A DNA stretch of 64,000 bases from Knoxdaviesia capensis (lineage: Eukaryota; Ascomycota; Sordariomycetes; Microascales; Gondwanamycetaceae): the NCBI GenBank assembly GCA_001510575.1, contig LNGK01000001.1, forward strand, positions 310,001 through 374,000. The letters run 5' to 3'. The notes under the pieces were generated by a model. The model was given only the letters and a program-made list of their open reading frames with translations, did no database searches and was not told where the DNA came from. Made by a program: the position numbers and the translations under genes. Numbering within the stretch: position 1 is the stretch's first letter; every line of letters begins with the position of its first letter. Below are positions 1 to 11,472 of the stretch, piece after piece.

Positions 1-2547
1 GAAAAGGAAGAAGAAGCAAAAAGAAAAAAAAGGAGAGAGAAGAAAAAAAAGATGATGCTACAGGAGGAGATTTATTTTGGTTCACGGAGACTTGTTATCG
101 GATCAGCACAGAAATGGCCACTCAAATTGAAAATTCCCCCCAACATGCGGAAATGACGAAGGAAAAGTTAGAAGAAAAGGAAGGCGCGAGGCATTACGGG
201 TAGGCAAGGAAGACATGGGAAGGAGCCCAGTTCCGGGTGGAGGAGGGAGGGAAGGAGCGAGATCTGCAAGATTGGGCAAGACCCCAGTGGAGAGAGCGCC
301 AGATATCGAGGAAGGAGCGGGCTTTCGCAGTAGACCGCCGTGGATATGCTTCTAGCCAAGATATTAAGTTAAGGGGGTTTGCAAGATAACGGGAAACTTC
401 TCTCGTGACGTGAACAGCCACGGCGAATCTTGATCTTCTCTCCAGACACAGTATGTGCATACTTAATTCAGTCTGTGATCTTGTTAAATTCTTCCTTTCG
501 CTCGGTATGTCTACGAGTATGAACTCTTCGTCTGTGAATAGTGGAAAAGGCGCCTCTCCCGCACACCCTCACCTCCAAAAAGCCGTGACACGCTCCGACG
601 GCGGACGCTTCGGCGGACTCCAAAGCTGATATCGACATAGCCGCATCGCTTCGCAGCTGCTTAGACCGGAAAGTCAGGTGGGCACGCGACACAAGACGGA
701 CATACGACGGAGAGAAAGGAGGAAAAAAAAAACACCAGGGGTGGCGATGTGGGCCCATCCACCCCCTCCCAGCCGGCTTGGTGTTGTTGGACCCAAACAA
801 ATTGGCGGTAATTTTCGTTTCAAATTTTCTCTCTCTCATTCTTTTCTTTCTTGGGGGCGCGCAAGGATGCGCTGACCAGGAGCTATTGCTCTAATATATT
901 TGACTGAACAAGACCTTGGCATTCCAGGATTCACGGCATCGATACCCAGAAGCCCAGCGAACCGCCCACACCACGCTGTACACCACACACACACGCACGC
1001 CGTACATCCTATCATACCAGACTTCATACACTACCACTCCTTCGCAGCAGTTCGTCTCGGAGTGTCCAGTCCAGAAGGGGAAGGCCGGCACACTCTGCAC
1101 TCAACACGGCGATGGTTATTCCCCTTCCGTTTCCCTCTCTCTGGTGTTTAGCTCCAGGGATGGCCCCCGAAAAATGGCGTCCCCGAGATCAGTGTGCGTT
1201 ACGTGGCCTGGTGTGCGTGTCGTGTGCATGTCCCACTGCATAGTTTCGAAAACCAAGAAGAAAGGCGTTAGAGCCCACTGGGTCCCAACGACAGCCGAGT
1301 TTTCCGTCCTGCGACTGGCTGGGAGAGGCGAACGAAATGAATGGCCCCCCCAAAGCAGACAATAGCGCGCCAGGGGGGGTGGGACGGATACACCAAGGTT
1401 GGAGACTTGGGAGTTGGTCCGGTGGGATTCCATTTATAGGCTGTATAGCCCCTTTTAGAGCGACCTCAAAACGCCCCAAAGGCGAGAAGAAAAGACAGGA
1501 AGAATCGTCGATCCACCCATGGGGGTGCCCCCCTGCATTGAAAAAGGCTGCAGATGTAATGCTGTAATTTACGAGCGTTGGGGAGGGTTGCATTTGTCCA
1601 ACTTTGGTGACTCGTGTCAACGGGAGATTGCGATATTTGGGCGGTGTCTCTGCATCACCACATTCACCACAATGCGCCCAGCAGGAAACGAGAAGAACAA
1701 TTCGACGTCGGGGCTATACCCGGTCGAGACCTGTCTAATGAGAGTCGGTATGCCTATTCCTCTATGAAACTGCCCAGAAATCGCGAGTTGATTGATGCTT
1801 GTCTGTCTGGATTCACTGGTCCATATAAAACTGTCTCCTCTGAATGGGCGATCACGAGCATGTGACCCCATCCACGTGACTGGCTGCCGAAAACTCACTT
1901 ACCAGGATCACCGACATCGGGGCAGCGCTTCACGAAGCACTTGCCTGCCGCGTTACATCCAGAGGGCGTTCCGTACATGAGATCTGCAGTGAAATGGAGC
2001 TACCATTGCAGGACGTCACTCTTTTAAAAGCCATACATCGGACGCCCATTCACTGTTCAGATCGGATTTCTGATCTGGTGGCAAGTCGATCAGAGCAACA
2101 GGCGCTACAGAGATCCAGATCCAGCGCGGGAACATTCTAGGAGTAAGTTAAAGTACAACCGGCATCTGACGGAGCTTTCTGTGGAAGTGGCTGGGCGTTA
2201 AGAATCAAATGTCCCGGCTTTGAAGCAGTTGGCCGTAGGGTTGGCTAGGGTTGGCGGGTTTCGTCTACTTACACATCACGACTGACGAGTCGGGAAGGAG
2301 GACTTCATCGTTCCTGCTCTTGGAGCCGCGGGGTTGAATACTGGAAGCATCAGTATGGGGAGGGGCAAATATCTTTATATCAGGAGCCTCTTCGTCCTCT
2401 CAAGAGAAACTCTTTACAACCAACTATCTATCTAGTTTTCCTTTCCACTATCTCTTAATCCAGCCATAGCTTCACACCAACATACATATACCAACATCAA
2501 TTTACCACACGCGACAGCCCACCGCCGTCCGGGAAAGAACATACAAG
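1..2547. other. Gene-free left flank
   Basis: No open reading frame here resembles a known family, and the longest frames are short with no coding bias. The first 60 bases are purine-rich. A CACGTG core lies near 1873-1878. A TATA-like stretch at 2374-2380 lies about 170 bases before the ATG at 2548 and is followed by pyrimidine-rich sequence typical of a fungal core promoter and 5' leader, so the right end is probably the promoter of the protease-like gene. Confidence 0.6.
2374..2380 (+). promoter_or_regulatory. TATA-like element before protease-like gene
   Basis: TTTATAT lies about 170 bases upstream of the ATG at 2548 and is followed by a CT- and CAAC-rich leader. The spacing fits a fungal core promoter; nothing else supports it. 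Confidence 0.3.
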
Positions 2548-4227
2548 ATGAGTCTGCTCATTGGAAACACCACCGACATCATTGCCTCGCTCTTCGACTG
2601 GGAACCGCCTGATCGGATCCGAGAGCCTGACTAGGAGGAGGCTGAGGATTTCTACTACGGTCTTCCATCGAAGCCACAGCTTCTGCTCCGCACATCGACG
2701 TACGAGTGGAACCCCGAGCTCCCAAACACCGTGGGGCCCGACGGCAGGCCGGTGGTGCGGAGGAAGATTCTCTCGTGTGTCGGGCCGCACAGAATCCACC
2801 AAGTCTGGCCCACAATCCAGAACCAGATCCTCGGCTGCGTGGCGGATCTAGACTGGACGTCCATCGATATCTGCCGCATCGGGTTTCAGGACGTGCCGCC
2901 GGCCGAGCGGCCGGTGGTGGTGTGGATCGGCGTCATCGACGAAGGCCGTATCTGGAGGCCCACGCTCACCGTCCTGCGCAGATGCCGGGACATTCTCGAC
3001 CGCGCCGGGCTGGATGACGTGCAATGCGAGATCCGCGCTTCCCGTGTCCAGTCTCTCGCGCGGACCTTGAAGAAGCAAAAACCCACGCCAACCCTGCTTC
3101 CAGCTCCTGCAGCCGGGGACAGCGCGCTGCTGCACTCCGCTCAGCAACCGTTTGCCAGCACGGTGGGACAATCGATCTACTTCCCTATGCGGCTCTTGAC
3201 TAACACCGAGGGCACGCTGGGTCTGTTCCTCCGTGCAGGCGGTAAAGCCGGGCGCGGCGCTGAGCCGATAGTGTTCGCGCTGACCTGCCGCCATGTCGCC
3301 ATGCCCTTCCCCGCCGTCATGCACGACGTCTTTCACGACTACCAACGCCCTCCTGGGCACCGTGATGTTAAGATTTCGCTGGCTCCGGATGGTGTGTATT
3401 CTCGGATGGAGTATGCTTCGGAGTGGGAGACCGAGCGGCTGGGCCAGGTGCTCCAGGCCAGCGTCCAGGCCGGCGAATCAGCGGAACAGGTCGCCCGCCA
3501 CCAGCGAAACCATGAACGTGCCATACAGTGCTACGAAGCGGTGAAGCAGTTCGCCCATCCCCGAGACCGCAGGCTCGGGCTAGTAGATTGTGCGCCAAAA
3601 CTTGGCGCAGTCAGCGATGGAACGCAGAGCGGGCGGTGCTGGCTGAGTGACTGGGCACTGGTCAAAGTCTACAGCCGGAAGCTCCCCAAACGGCGATTTC
3701 CCGGCAATGTGGTCGACCTGCGGGCGAACCCGCCTCAGACCATCGCGGAAATGGCGCAGATCCTGGAGCCGCACACCCGCACCCGCCCGACTTTCCGGCT
3801 CCCGGACACCGGACTCCTGCCCCTCTCGGGTGTTATCCCGCTAGAAGAGCTTCTCGCGCCTGCACCCGCCCTGGACGCTACCTGCCAGGAAACCCGCGTT
3901 TTCGGGAAACGCAGCGTCCCCTCGGGCATGACCTGGGGCAACCCGCTGGACATGCCGTCGCTGTGCCGGCATATATTCAACAATGGAAGTCGTGCGGTGA
4001 CGAGCGAGTGGGCAATTCACGGCTCGGTGGTCGACGGCGTGCAAACGACGTTTGCCCTTCCGGGCGATTCTGGGGCCGCGGTGTTTGATCCGGACGGCCG
4101 GGTGGGTGGTCTCCTGACAAGCGGCGCCGGTAACATGGGGCACTTTGATCTGGTATACGCCACGCCCATGGCGGTGATTGTCGACGACATGCAGCAAAAG
4201 TTTCCCGGCCGGGCTCGGATGGACTAA
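2548..4227 (+). pseudogene. Trypsin-like serine protease-domain protein, interrupted by an in-frame TAG
   Basis: A single frame runs from the ATG at 2548 to the TAA at 4225-4227 (560 codons) and is broken only by TAG at 2632-2634 (codon 29). After the stop the frame continues with a conserved-looking N-terminal module (FYYGLPS, RTS, W, PEL around codons 34-54; DWTSID near codon 103). The protease-like domain follows. TCRHV gives a candidate catalytic His (3292-3294), DWALV a candidate Asp (about 3649), and GDSGA a candidate Ser (about 4069). The triad order His-Asp-Ser is that of chymotrypsin-fold proteases. Fungal genomes carry many such uncharacterised proteins, and substrate and role are unknown. 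No signal peptide is visible, so an intracellular protein is likely. Without readthrough or a downstream start (GTG at 2731 is the first long alternative) the full protein cannot be made. A sequencing error would also explain the stop. The next locus is a broken paralogue. Confidence 0.72.
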
Positions 4228-4719
4228 GCTGCGGAGTGGGTGGTTTGGGTGCTCTTGAACGAGTATTGTTATCAGGCTATTAGCGATCCTGGGTGGTTTT
4301 ACACCATGGGACAGCGACAACACATGTATTCATCTTCGGTATGGCAGAAGCGCTAGACTGAGCAAATACCTGCCGTGACATCGATTGGAGGTATGTTCAG
4401 GACTGTATGTAGGTAAGTATGTACAATTGTACATGCATACTCGTCCATTCAATGCTATGATCGTTTTGGGCATGAAATGTGAGGCTGAAGCTGCTCAGCC
4501 TCTTAGAGAAAAGTGCGCATATCTACGAGACTCCGACCTCAAGTACTCGGGCATCATCATCTTGGAAGTTGAAGATCATCCGTCTATTCATCTTGAATTT
4601 TGTCTTCTCAGTGGACAAACTCTCAGTTCCACCGAGCATCCATCGCCACAATCAACATGACTCCGGCTCTTGGTCCCCGCCGCAGAGTCACCACGGGCCG
4701 GGCATCCCGGCTGGCTGAC
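4228..4719. other. Spacer between the protease-like gene and its broken paralogue
   Basis: No coding sequence is recognised. A good donor-like GTAAGT occurs at about 4413. An acceptor with a CTGAC branch-point-like motif ends near 4719, just before the paralogue frame opens. This would be consistent with a first intron of the ancestral gene, but no first exon can be identified with confidence. Confidence 0.35.
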
Positions 4720-5436
4720 ACGCTCAGATCCAGTACGAGAAGTCTAGCCTGGCGGTTCACGTCGAGGGCCAGCTTCCTAGACGGCCCGGGAAACCCCCTC
4801 CGCCCGGCAAGGAGAGCCACGGCGTTACTAGTCAACGCCGACAGATTTCTCCACCCCTGGGCCAGAGCCACCGACGGAGATCTGCCAGCCACGCGAAGAA
4901 AGTGGCCGCGGCGTTCTACACCGGCATCTCCTCGCAGCCACGACCGCTTGGTCGAACATCGCTGTCCCTGTGGCCCGAGCCGGAATTGAGAAAACTCGCA
5001 AAGTGGCGAGAGAACGTCGACCCCCACCACCCTATCCACCGGCACTGGAACCACCATAGATCCCTGCCGCCCCGGCTCTGGATGGAGCTCAAGGATCTTC
5101 CGTGGACATCTATCGAGATTCTTTTGGTCGGATTGGATGCGAGCATGTTGACTGGGCAGAGCGGCCCGGTGGTGCTGTGGATCGGCACTGCGGATATCGA
5201 GACGCCGTGGAGCAATCTCAAGTCGGCGCTGGAAGGGGTGTCGTACGGCCCTGGATTCTGTGGGGTTGCATGATGCCGACTGCCAGATGAGGGTGTGTCC
5301 GACAATCTATCCCGGGTCCGGGCCTGACTCGGGCTCTCCTTCCCCAAGATCATACTCAACAGCCGAAGAATCTCGCATCGAGGCGATGGGCTCTGTATAC
5401 GCCTGCAACATTAGCAGCCAAGCCCCTCCTCTGTGA
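4720..5436 (+). pseudogene. Truncated, frameshifted paralogue of the upstream protease-like protein
   Basis: One frame covers 4720 to about 5250 (stop TGA at 5271-5273). It carries the same N-terminal signature as the gene at 2548: FYTG, SxP, RTS, W, PEL, then PWTSIEI and VVLWIG. The order and spacing match FYYG, SKP, RTS, W, PEL, DWTSIDI and VVVWIG in the neighbour. The match then moves to another frame. GLHDADCQMRV (from about 5266) aligns with GLDDVQCEIRA of the neighbour but is in the +1 frame, which ends at 5433-5435. The catalytic domain (TCRHV, DWAL, GDSG) is absent downstream. The N-terminal part of the open frame is rich in Pro, Arg and Ser. I read this as a tandem duplicate that lost its 3' half and acquired an indel. 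A functional short protein cannot be excluded. Confidence 0.6.
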
Positions 5437-6645
5437 CTGGGGGAAGTAGTCCACCTCGCTAGACAAAATCGACCTTGCCCGGGCCCAAGCCCCCACACTG
5501 ACGGTACGCCTCTCTGATTCAGGGTTCTACAGCTACACCCCTGTGGTGGAAACGGCCAGCAAGACGCACACGCATGACCGGGGCTGGCCACCTCCGCCGA
5601 CCGCCCGGGCTTCGTGCGGCTGTTTCCCCACGAGCACGCCGCCGGACGGCATGGCGTGCTGGGACGTGCACTCGCCGGCAGCGGCCAGTCGCGGAGGGTA
5701 GCGGGGCTGGCGCGGTGGGCGCTCAGCAAGTATAGCGGCGAACGCTACGCGGGTGGTTGGTGGCGGTCGGCGCGTCGTCGGGCGCAGGGTTCGCCGGCGT
5801 GCCCGGCGGCGTGGTTCGCGGGTGCGCCGCTGTCGGCGCCGCCAACGACCGGACGAGACGTGTCCGCTTGGCGGGAAGGCAGCCAGCGTCTCCCAGGATG
5901 CGGGGAGGGGGAAGCCGTGTGTCGGGTTGCCTTTTCTAAGCAGACGACTTCCCGCGTATAGTATGGTCTAGTCCAAGAAGCACGAGACAGTGGAATAGAA
6001 GGCCACGCATCCTCGGAAACTTGGTGTTCTTGCATGTCTGCCGGCGTGGCCGCATTCACAGATCTGCCTGCATTCGCCGGTTGAAGATTTGCATCGCAAG
6101 ATACCAACTCTCGCGTCTATTACTTGGCATCGAGTTTGTTGCTGTTCACACACAGCCATCCCCATCTAGGCTCTCTATCATGGCATCGTCTCTCCTCTCG
6201 TGTAGATCGCGCGGTCTCGAGCAATCAAGGCGCAGGTCTAAAGCTCGCTTCGGTGGAAAAATATATACAGAAAAAAAAAAGCCATGAACATGCGATGATG
6301 CTGGATATATCCTCCAAAAAAAAAAACAAGTGTACAAAAATAGGTGTGCCCGTCCAGACAGACAGGCACTGCGCTGGGTTCAGGCAAATGCTGGGTGGAA
6401 TAGCCGCACGGAGCTAGAAAGGGCGTCGGGACGTCGCCGAGAGTTTGGTGGTGGAGAGGAGTCCCGGTTAACCGATAACGGAACGAAGAAGTGCACGCGG
6501 GTGCGGTGGAACGTGGGTAGTGTATATATTATATATAGGGGGTGTGTATATGCAGGTATGTGTGGAATTCGTCATGGGGTCTCGTATGCAGCGAGTTGTT
6601 GTTGTTAGACAACAACCCACGGAGGAAGATATCCCTTCCTCGGAT
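5437..6645. other. Gene-free spacer
   Basis: This stretch lies downstream of the protease-like remnants and downstream of the minus-strand methyltransferase, so it is mostly 3' flank. The part at 5590-5940 is GC-rich and open in several frames, but none gives a recognisable domain. I looked there for remnants of the missing protease domain and found none. A-rich runs at 6268-6281 and 6316-6326 may belong to the methyltransferase 3' end. Confidence 0.5.
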
Positions 6646-8307
6646 TTACTCGTCGGGTTTACGGCCGTGTACCAGGTGTCTGGGACAGAGAAAGAAGAAG
6701 AGGTCAGTACAACACAGCAAACCAGACAATCACGCGACAGCAAAAGACGACTCACAGGATGAAGTACGGCTGCAAGCTCCGATCACGCAGCGCGTCGGCC
6801 ATCTCATCCAGCAGCGCCTCGACATCCTCGAAGGCCCAGCCCAGCACGTGGCCGATGGGGTAGAAGGCGAAGCCCTCGAGCGACGACACCAGGAACTCCA
6901 GCGTCAGCAGGCCGAGCGTGCGCCAGCGCGCGCTGCCGGCCCAGCCGCCAACGGGGATGCGCCACGACCGCCGCGTGACGTCGACGAAGCCGGCGGCGGC
7001 CATCAGCGCGCACATGTCGCGCGGGTGCTGCGACGGGAAGGTGAACGAGCGGCCGGAGGCGGCGCCGGCGGCGTCGAACAGCGCGTGCCAGCGGCGGAAC
7101 ACGTGGCCGGGCGCGACCGGCGACGGGCCGGCGTCGCCGAGGATCTCGCCGACGGCGGGCGGCGGCGCGGCGGTAGCGGCGGCGGCGGCGGCGCGTTTGT
7201 CGGCGGCCAGCGAGCGCACCTCGATGTCGTACTCGACGTGCTCGAAGAAGCCGCCGGGCCGCGCGTGGGCGAAGGCCTGGCCGTACAGCCGCGGCCAGTC
7301 GTCGATGGCGCCGATCAGGTGGCGGGCGTGGATCAGGTCGAACGAGTCGCGCGCGAAGGTCCAGGGCTGCTGGGCGTCGTCGATCTGGAAGTGGCAGTTG
7401 GGCGGCACCCAGGTGGGCTGGATTGCGGAGATGTCGGTGCCGATGACGTATGAGGCCGGGTTGTCGTCGGCGAAGTCTCTGAATGGCGGGAGGTCGGGTT
7501 AGCCGCGGCAGTGGTGGAGTGGTGGTGGTGGTGGTAGTCGGCGGGGCGAGGAGAGAGTTGGGATCGAGGGTGTATCGGGAACACTTACATTGCCCATTGG
7601 CCGGTTCCGGTGCCGATATCTAATACTCTCTGGGGTTTGGGGGGTGGGTGGGTGTTAGCATGTGATGGGATCGGCGCATCGGAGCGGCGGTTGTCGGAGG
7701 TGCGACAACGGGTGATGGGGACGTACCAAAGGATTCTTCACCGGGGCCAGGTACAGCTGGTTATCCAGATGCATCTTCATCCAGTAGTGTCTGCAGAGAG
7801 AGAGAGAGAGAGGGACACGAGTGGTTAGCTCCAGAGCCACAGTAACACGCAGACAGACAGACAGACAGACTGTGGCGATGTGCCCACTGAGACAAGCATA
7901 CGTCAGATCGAGGCCTTCGAGCTGTTGGTCGTCGTTGGGCCCCCAGTAGGTGGTGGTCCTGGATTTCTGGTACGTGCGGCCGTGGATGCGGTTGCACTGG
8001 CGGCCGCTGTCGGTGAGGGTGGCGGTGGACGAGCGGGAGCTGATGTCGCTCATGGCGGAGTCGCGGTCGGAGTCGTCGGCATCGAGGTCCTAGAGGATCG
8101 CAGAGTGAGGTTAGCCAGTGGGCACGAAGAAGAAGAAGCAGAAGAAGCAGGGAGACAGTCTCGGTGATCTCGGTGTAGAGAAGGGAAAGAGTCCCGGCGA
8201 AGAGTCGGAGGGGGAGACGGTACATAGTTGGGCGGTTCGGCGAAGTAGGCGTGGGCGGCGACCGAGTCTATGCCGGGCGGCAGCCACGTCGACGGGAACG
8301 GCGTCAT
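6646..8307 (-). CDS. LaeA-like SAM-dependent methyltransferase
   Basis: Six exons were joined at frame-keeping splice sites: 8224-8307, 7902-8089, 7727-7790, 7589-7629, 6756-7478 and 6646-6679 (377 aa). The fold is a Rossmann-type class I methyltransferase. Motif I VLDIGTGTG spans residues about 114-122, across the exon 3/4 junction. FADDNP and VIGTDIS follow at 128-143 and IDDAQQPWTF at about 158-167. This pattern is typical of the LaeA/TAM-like family in filamentous fungi, whose members act in nuclear regulation of secondary metabolism or have unassigned substrates; this paralogue's substrate is unknown. The last exon is only 34 nt and restores the family-typical HGRKP C-terminus, whereas reading without the last intron stops early at 6752. 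A branch-point-like TACTGAC precedes the last acceptor. The frame is open further upstream (to 8436), so a longer N-terminus is possible. The sequence before the ATG is an AG-repeat. Confidence 0.85.
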
Positions 8308-11300
8308 GGCGGGCGGGTCCTCGGGACGGAAGCCGGTGTGGATCGGGAGCGACAGCGGAGAGTGGTTTGGTGGATTTCTGCACGCGCGGGGCGCACGGTC
8401 CAGCGACGGACGAGAAGACGTGGGAGGGCGAGACACACAGAAGGGAGCGGCAGGGCGAGCGGGCGAAAGCCAGAGAGAGAGAGAGAGAGAGAGAGAGATG
8501 CGACAAGAGAGACCGAGACACCGAAAGAGAGAGGGTGAAGACAGGAAGGAGGATGAAGAAGAGATAATATAGATAGAATAAAATAAACTAGATAAAATTA
8601 AAAAAAAATTAAATTAAAAATTAAAAAATTCCCAATCCATCGGCAATCCCTTAGGCTCGTCCCAGCACGCCAGAAATTCCGGTGGCGAGCTGGCGTCGCA
8701 CTGCATAAAAGAAAAACCCCCACGAATACCACCCACCCATCCACGCTTGGACATATAGTGCGTACAGGAGGAAGGCGAGAGAGAGAGAGAGAGAGAGAAA
8801 GAGAGGGAGACCGGCTCCGAGGAGCCGGGTTTAGCACTCTGGTGTCTTGTGTCTTTCTTCAAGGCAGGATAAACAGAGTTATCCAGGGTTTGTGCGCGCG
8901 GATTCTATCGAGAGAGACCCCTAGCTAGGAGGATTCGGGCGGGTCTATTGAATGTGTCTCTCCCCCTGGTTGAAGACTATACTGTACTTGTACTGTACTG
9001 TAGGAAGGGTGCGATATCGCCACGCACGACGGACATATACGGGTGCCGTACAGGTAGACACACACACACACATCTCTCGCTGGTTTTCTTTCCTTTGCTT
9101 CTCGGTTCCCGGGACTTCTCGGCCCTGCTGGATCTCATTCCTCTGCGCCAGCCGTCCATTTGTTTTCTTTTTTTTTTTTCTTCATTTCCCCCCTTTTTTC
9201 CCTTTCTCTTGTCTGGTCCTTTGCCCGTCCTTTCGCCTGTGGTCCATTCAATACAATCTGCACCTAGCCGGACTGAGAGTGCCTTTTCAACCCGGTACCG
9301 GGCATGGCATATGATATCGATGCGACCCAGGTCTGACCACCCACCCACACCCAGCAGCAGCAGTCGCCAAGGAATCTCCAGCGGCTGGCTCGCCTAAGCC
9401 AAAACCCGTCTGGGGGCCGTTCTTTTCTTTTTTTCTGTCTTTTTTTTTCGTTTTTTTTTTTCTTTTTTGTTCTTTTTTTCTTCTTTTTTTTTTCTTTTTG
9501 TCTCCTGCTCTCTGCAGCTCTAGGAACTCGGCACTGGACCGACCTCTCGCCTGGCTCGTTGATAAAGCCGGTGCTCAGAATCCCCGTCTCGCCTGGCATC
9601 TTTGCTTCCTTTTTGTCTTCGGGAGGACTCTTCGGTGGTGTTCTCGACTGTTGGCTGTTGAGGAATCCAAAAAGAGGCGACAGAAACAGAGAGAGAGAGA
9701 GGGGGGGACAGACCCATTGCCGACTCCATTCCCGTGTCCCCGGCACTTTGAACTTTCCCCTATCTCTCGCCCATCACGCCACCGACTGACCGACTAGGAG
9801 AACCCGCCCCCGAAAGACCACCATCAAACCCTACACTTCGTTATCACTCTTCGTTCCATCTTCTGCATTGGCCATTAGCGCGTGTCTAGCTGCCCATCTC
9901 GCCGTTTCCTCGTTCTTAGATCCTTCTGCTCCCCCCCTCGGCCTGGATGTACTGTATGTAGTGGTATCCAGGTTCCAACTGACCAGCCACGCCGGTTTTG
10001 CCCTCCTCTCCTCCGGCCGGGGTTCGCTCCTCGCCAATGCCTTTGATGGGCTCATCTTGGGCTCCTCCGTCCCGTTTAACGAACTTCGTGCTAGCCACCG
10101 CCCGAGAGGTCCCCGTAAGCTTTAAAAGTCTCGGAAACGGCGCATCTTCACGCATCGTCGCGGAATGAGTAATGTCAAACTACTTCCTTATTAACATTCC
10201 CCGAGCTGGGAAAATAACCCGAATTCTTGAGCGAGCGCACAACCAAATGAAACACCCCTTCTCAAATGTCATCCATCTCCACAGACGACGAAGCGAAGAA
10301 GTCCATATCTGTTCCATCGTGCGGAGCCCCAACCCCGAAAACAACAGATAAACAGCCCGATAAAAAGAAAACCGTACATGCAACCTGTCTGACCTCACTC
10401 GCAACGGGACACAATAAAAATTGGAAGAAAACGTAGCAACTACGGGATTGAACATCCCTCACAAACGACAGAAGCAAGACGGAAAAAAAAAATTGTTCTC
10501 TAACATACCACCTCATAAATACATTAACAAGAGACAAAACATCTTAAAAAAAAATTGTTAGGGGGGAAGAACACAGGTGAGGAAGAAAGAGTCTTCAGAA
10601 AAAACAGAGAAACCGAGCAAAATAGCTAGGAAAAAAAAAAAGAGAACGGAGGAAACGCAAAGCAAGATTTAAAAAAGATGCAACCACGAAACAATAGAGG
10701 ATACGGAAGACCACGAAAAACATAATTTCCCATCGGTTGGTTTCCCTAACCTTTCTCCAACCCTAACCCTCCAGAATAATACCCATACACCCTTAAGGAA
10801 AACACAAGAGACGGAAAAAGAGAAAACATAAAACACGAGAAGTGCTCCGTGAAAGTCGTCTCTGCTATGACTGCTCTCCCATCCGACAGACAACATTAAA
10901 CACTTTTTTAGGTTGGTCTCGTTTTTGAAAAGGCCCCAAACTGCAAAGAAAAAAACAAGTTCAATAAAAACTCCCTTCCTCCAAGGAAAAAAAAATAAAA
11001 AGTAGTAAAAAAAACGTCTTCGAAACCAAAGACGCATTTTTCCGTCCACCCTCTTGCACAAGATAAAAAGCGAACTAGAAACGGATTTCTAGATCGTTCA
11101 CGACCAGCAGGATGTCAAAAGAGACGAGCCCTTGAGACATCCTGGGAGGCAATGAAAAAGAGATAAACAAGGGGTGGAGGACGACAAGACGAAGAGAAAA
11201 TAAAAAGGGAACACGACCACGGAAACATCAAAAACGCCCGATTCAAGCTTGGGATGTGCGAGAATCTTGAAATCCACCAGGGAGCGAAAGACGAGAATGG

Positions 11301-11472
11301 GAGGCTTCAGTCACCTTCACAGCGATGGTGAGGAGGGACCAGTCACTACCGACAAGGACAATGTGTCTGGCAGACAGTTCGCGTCTCCCCTCCAGTCGAG
11401 TTAAGAAATGATGACGAACACCAACCCCGCAACAACGCATGTTGCCCTCTCACCACTCTTTCCACCCTCTCT
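8308..11472. other. Intergenic region with polypurine and polypyrimidine tracts
   Basis: This region separates the methyltransferase start from the BDF1 stop, so it combines the methyltransferase promoter (right of 8308) and the BDF1 3' flank. It contains AG repeats at 8474-8498 and 8779-8797, a CA run near 9057-9072 and long T-rich tracts at 9164-9210 and 9425-9500. A telobox-like AACCCTAACCCT lies at 10759-10770. The part at 10450-11050 is A-rich on this strand. No gene is recognised. Confidence 0.55.
8471..8498. repeat. AG dinucleotide tract
   Basis: A pure AG repeat of about 25 bases lies about 165 bases upstream of the methyltransferase ATG. On the coding strand it reads CT, the usual composition of fungal promoters and 5' leaders. 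Confidence 0.8.

Noticed and set aside
5590..5960. GC-rich frames as the missing protease domain of the second paralogue
   Set aside because: No TCRH, DWAL or GDSG-like motif in any frame.
10669..11061. A 130-codon Phe-rich minus-strand frame
   Set aside because: Produced by A-rich plus-strand sequence in the BDF1 3' flank.
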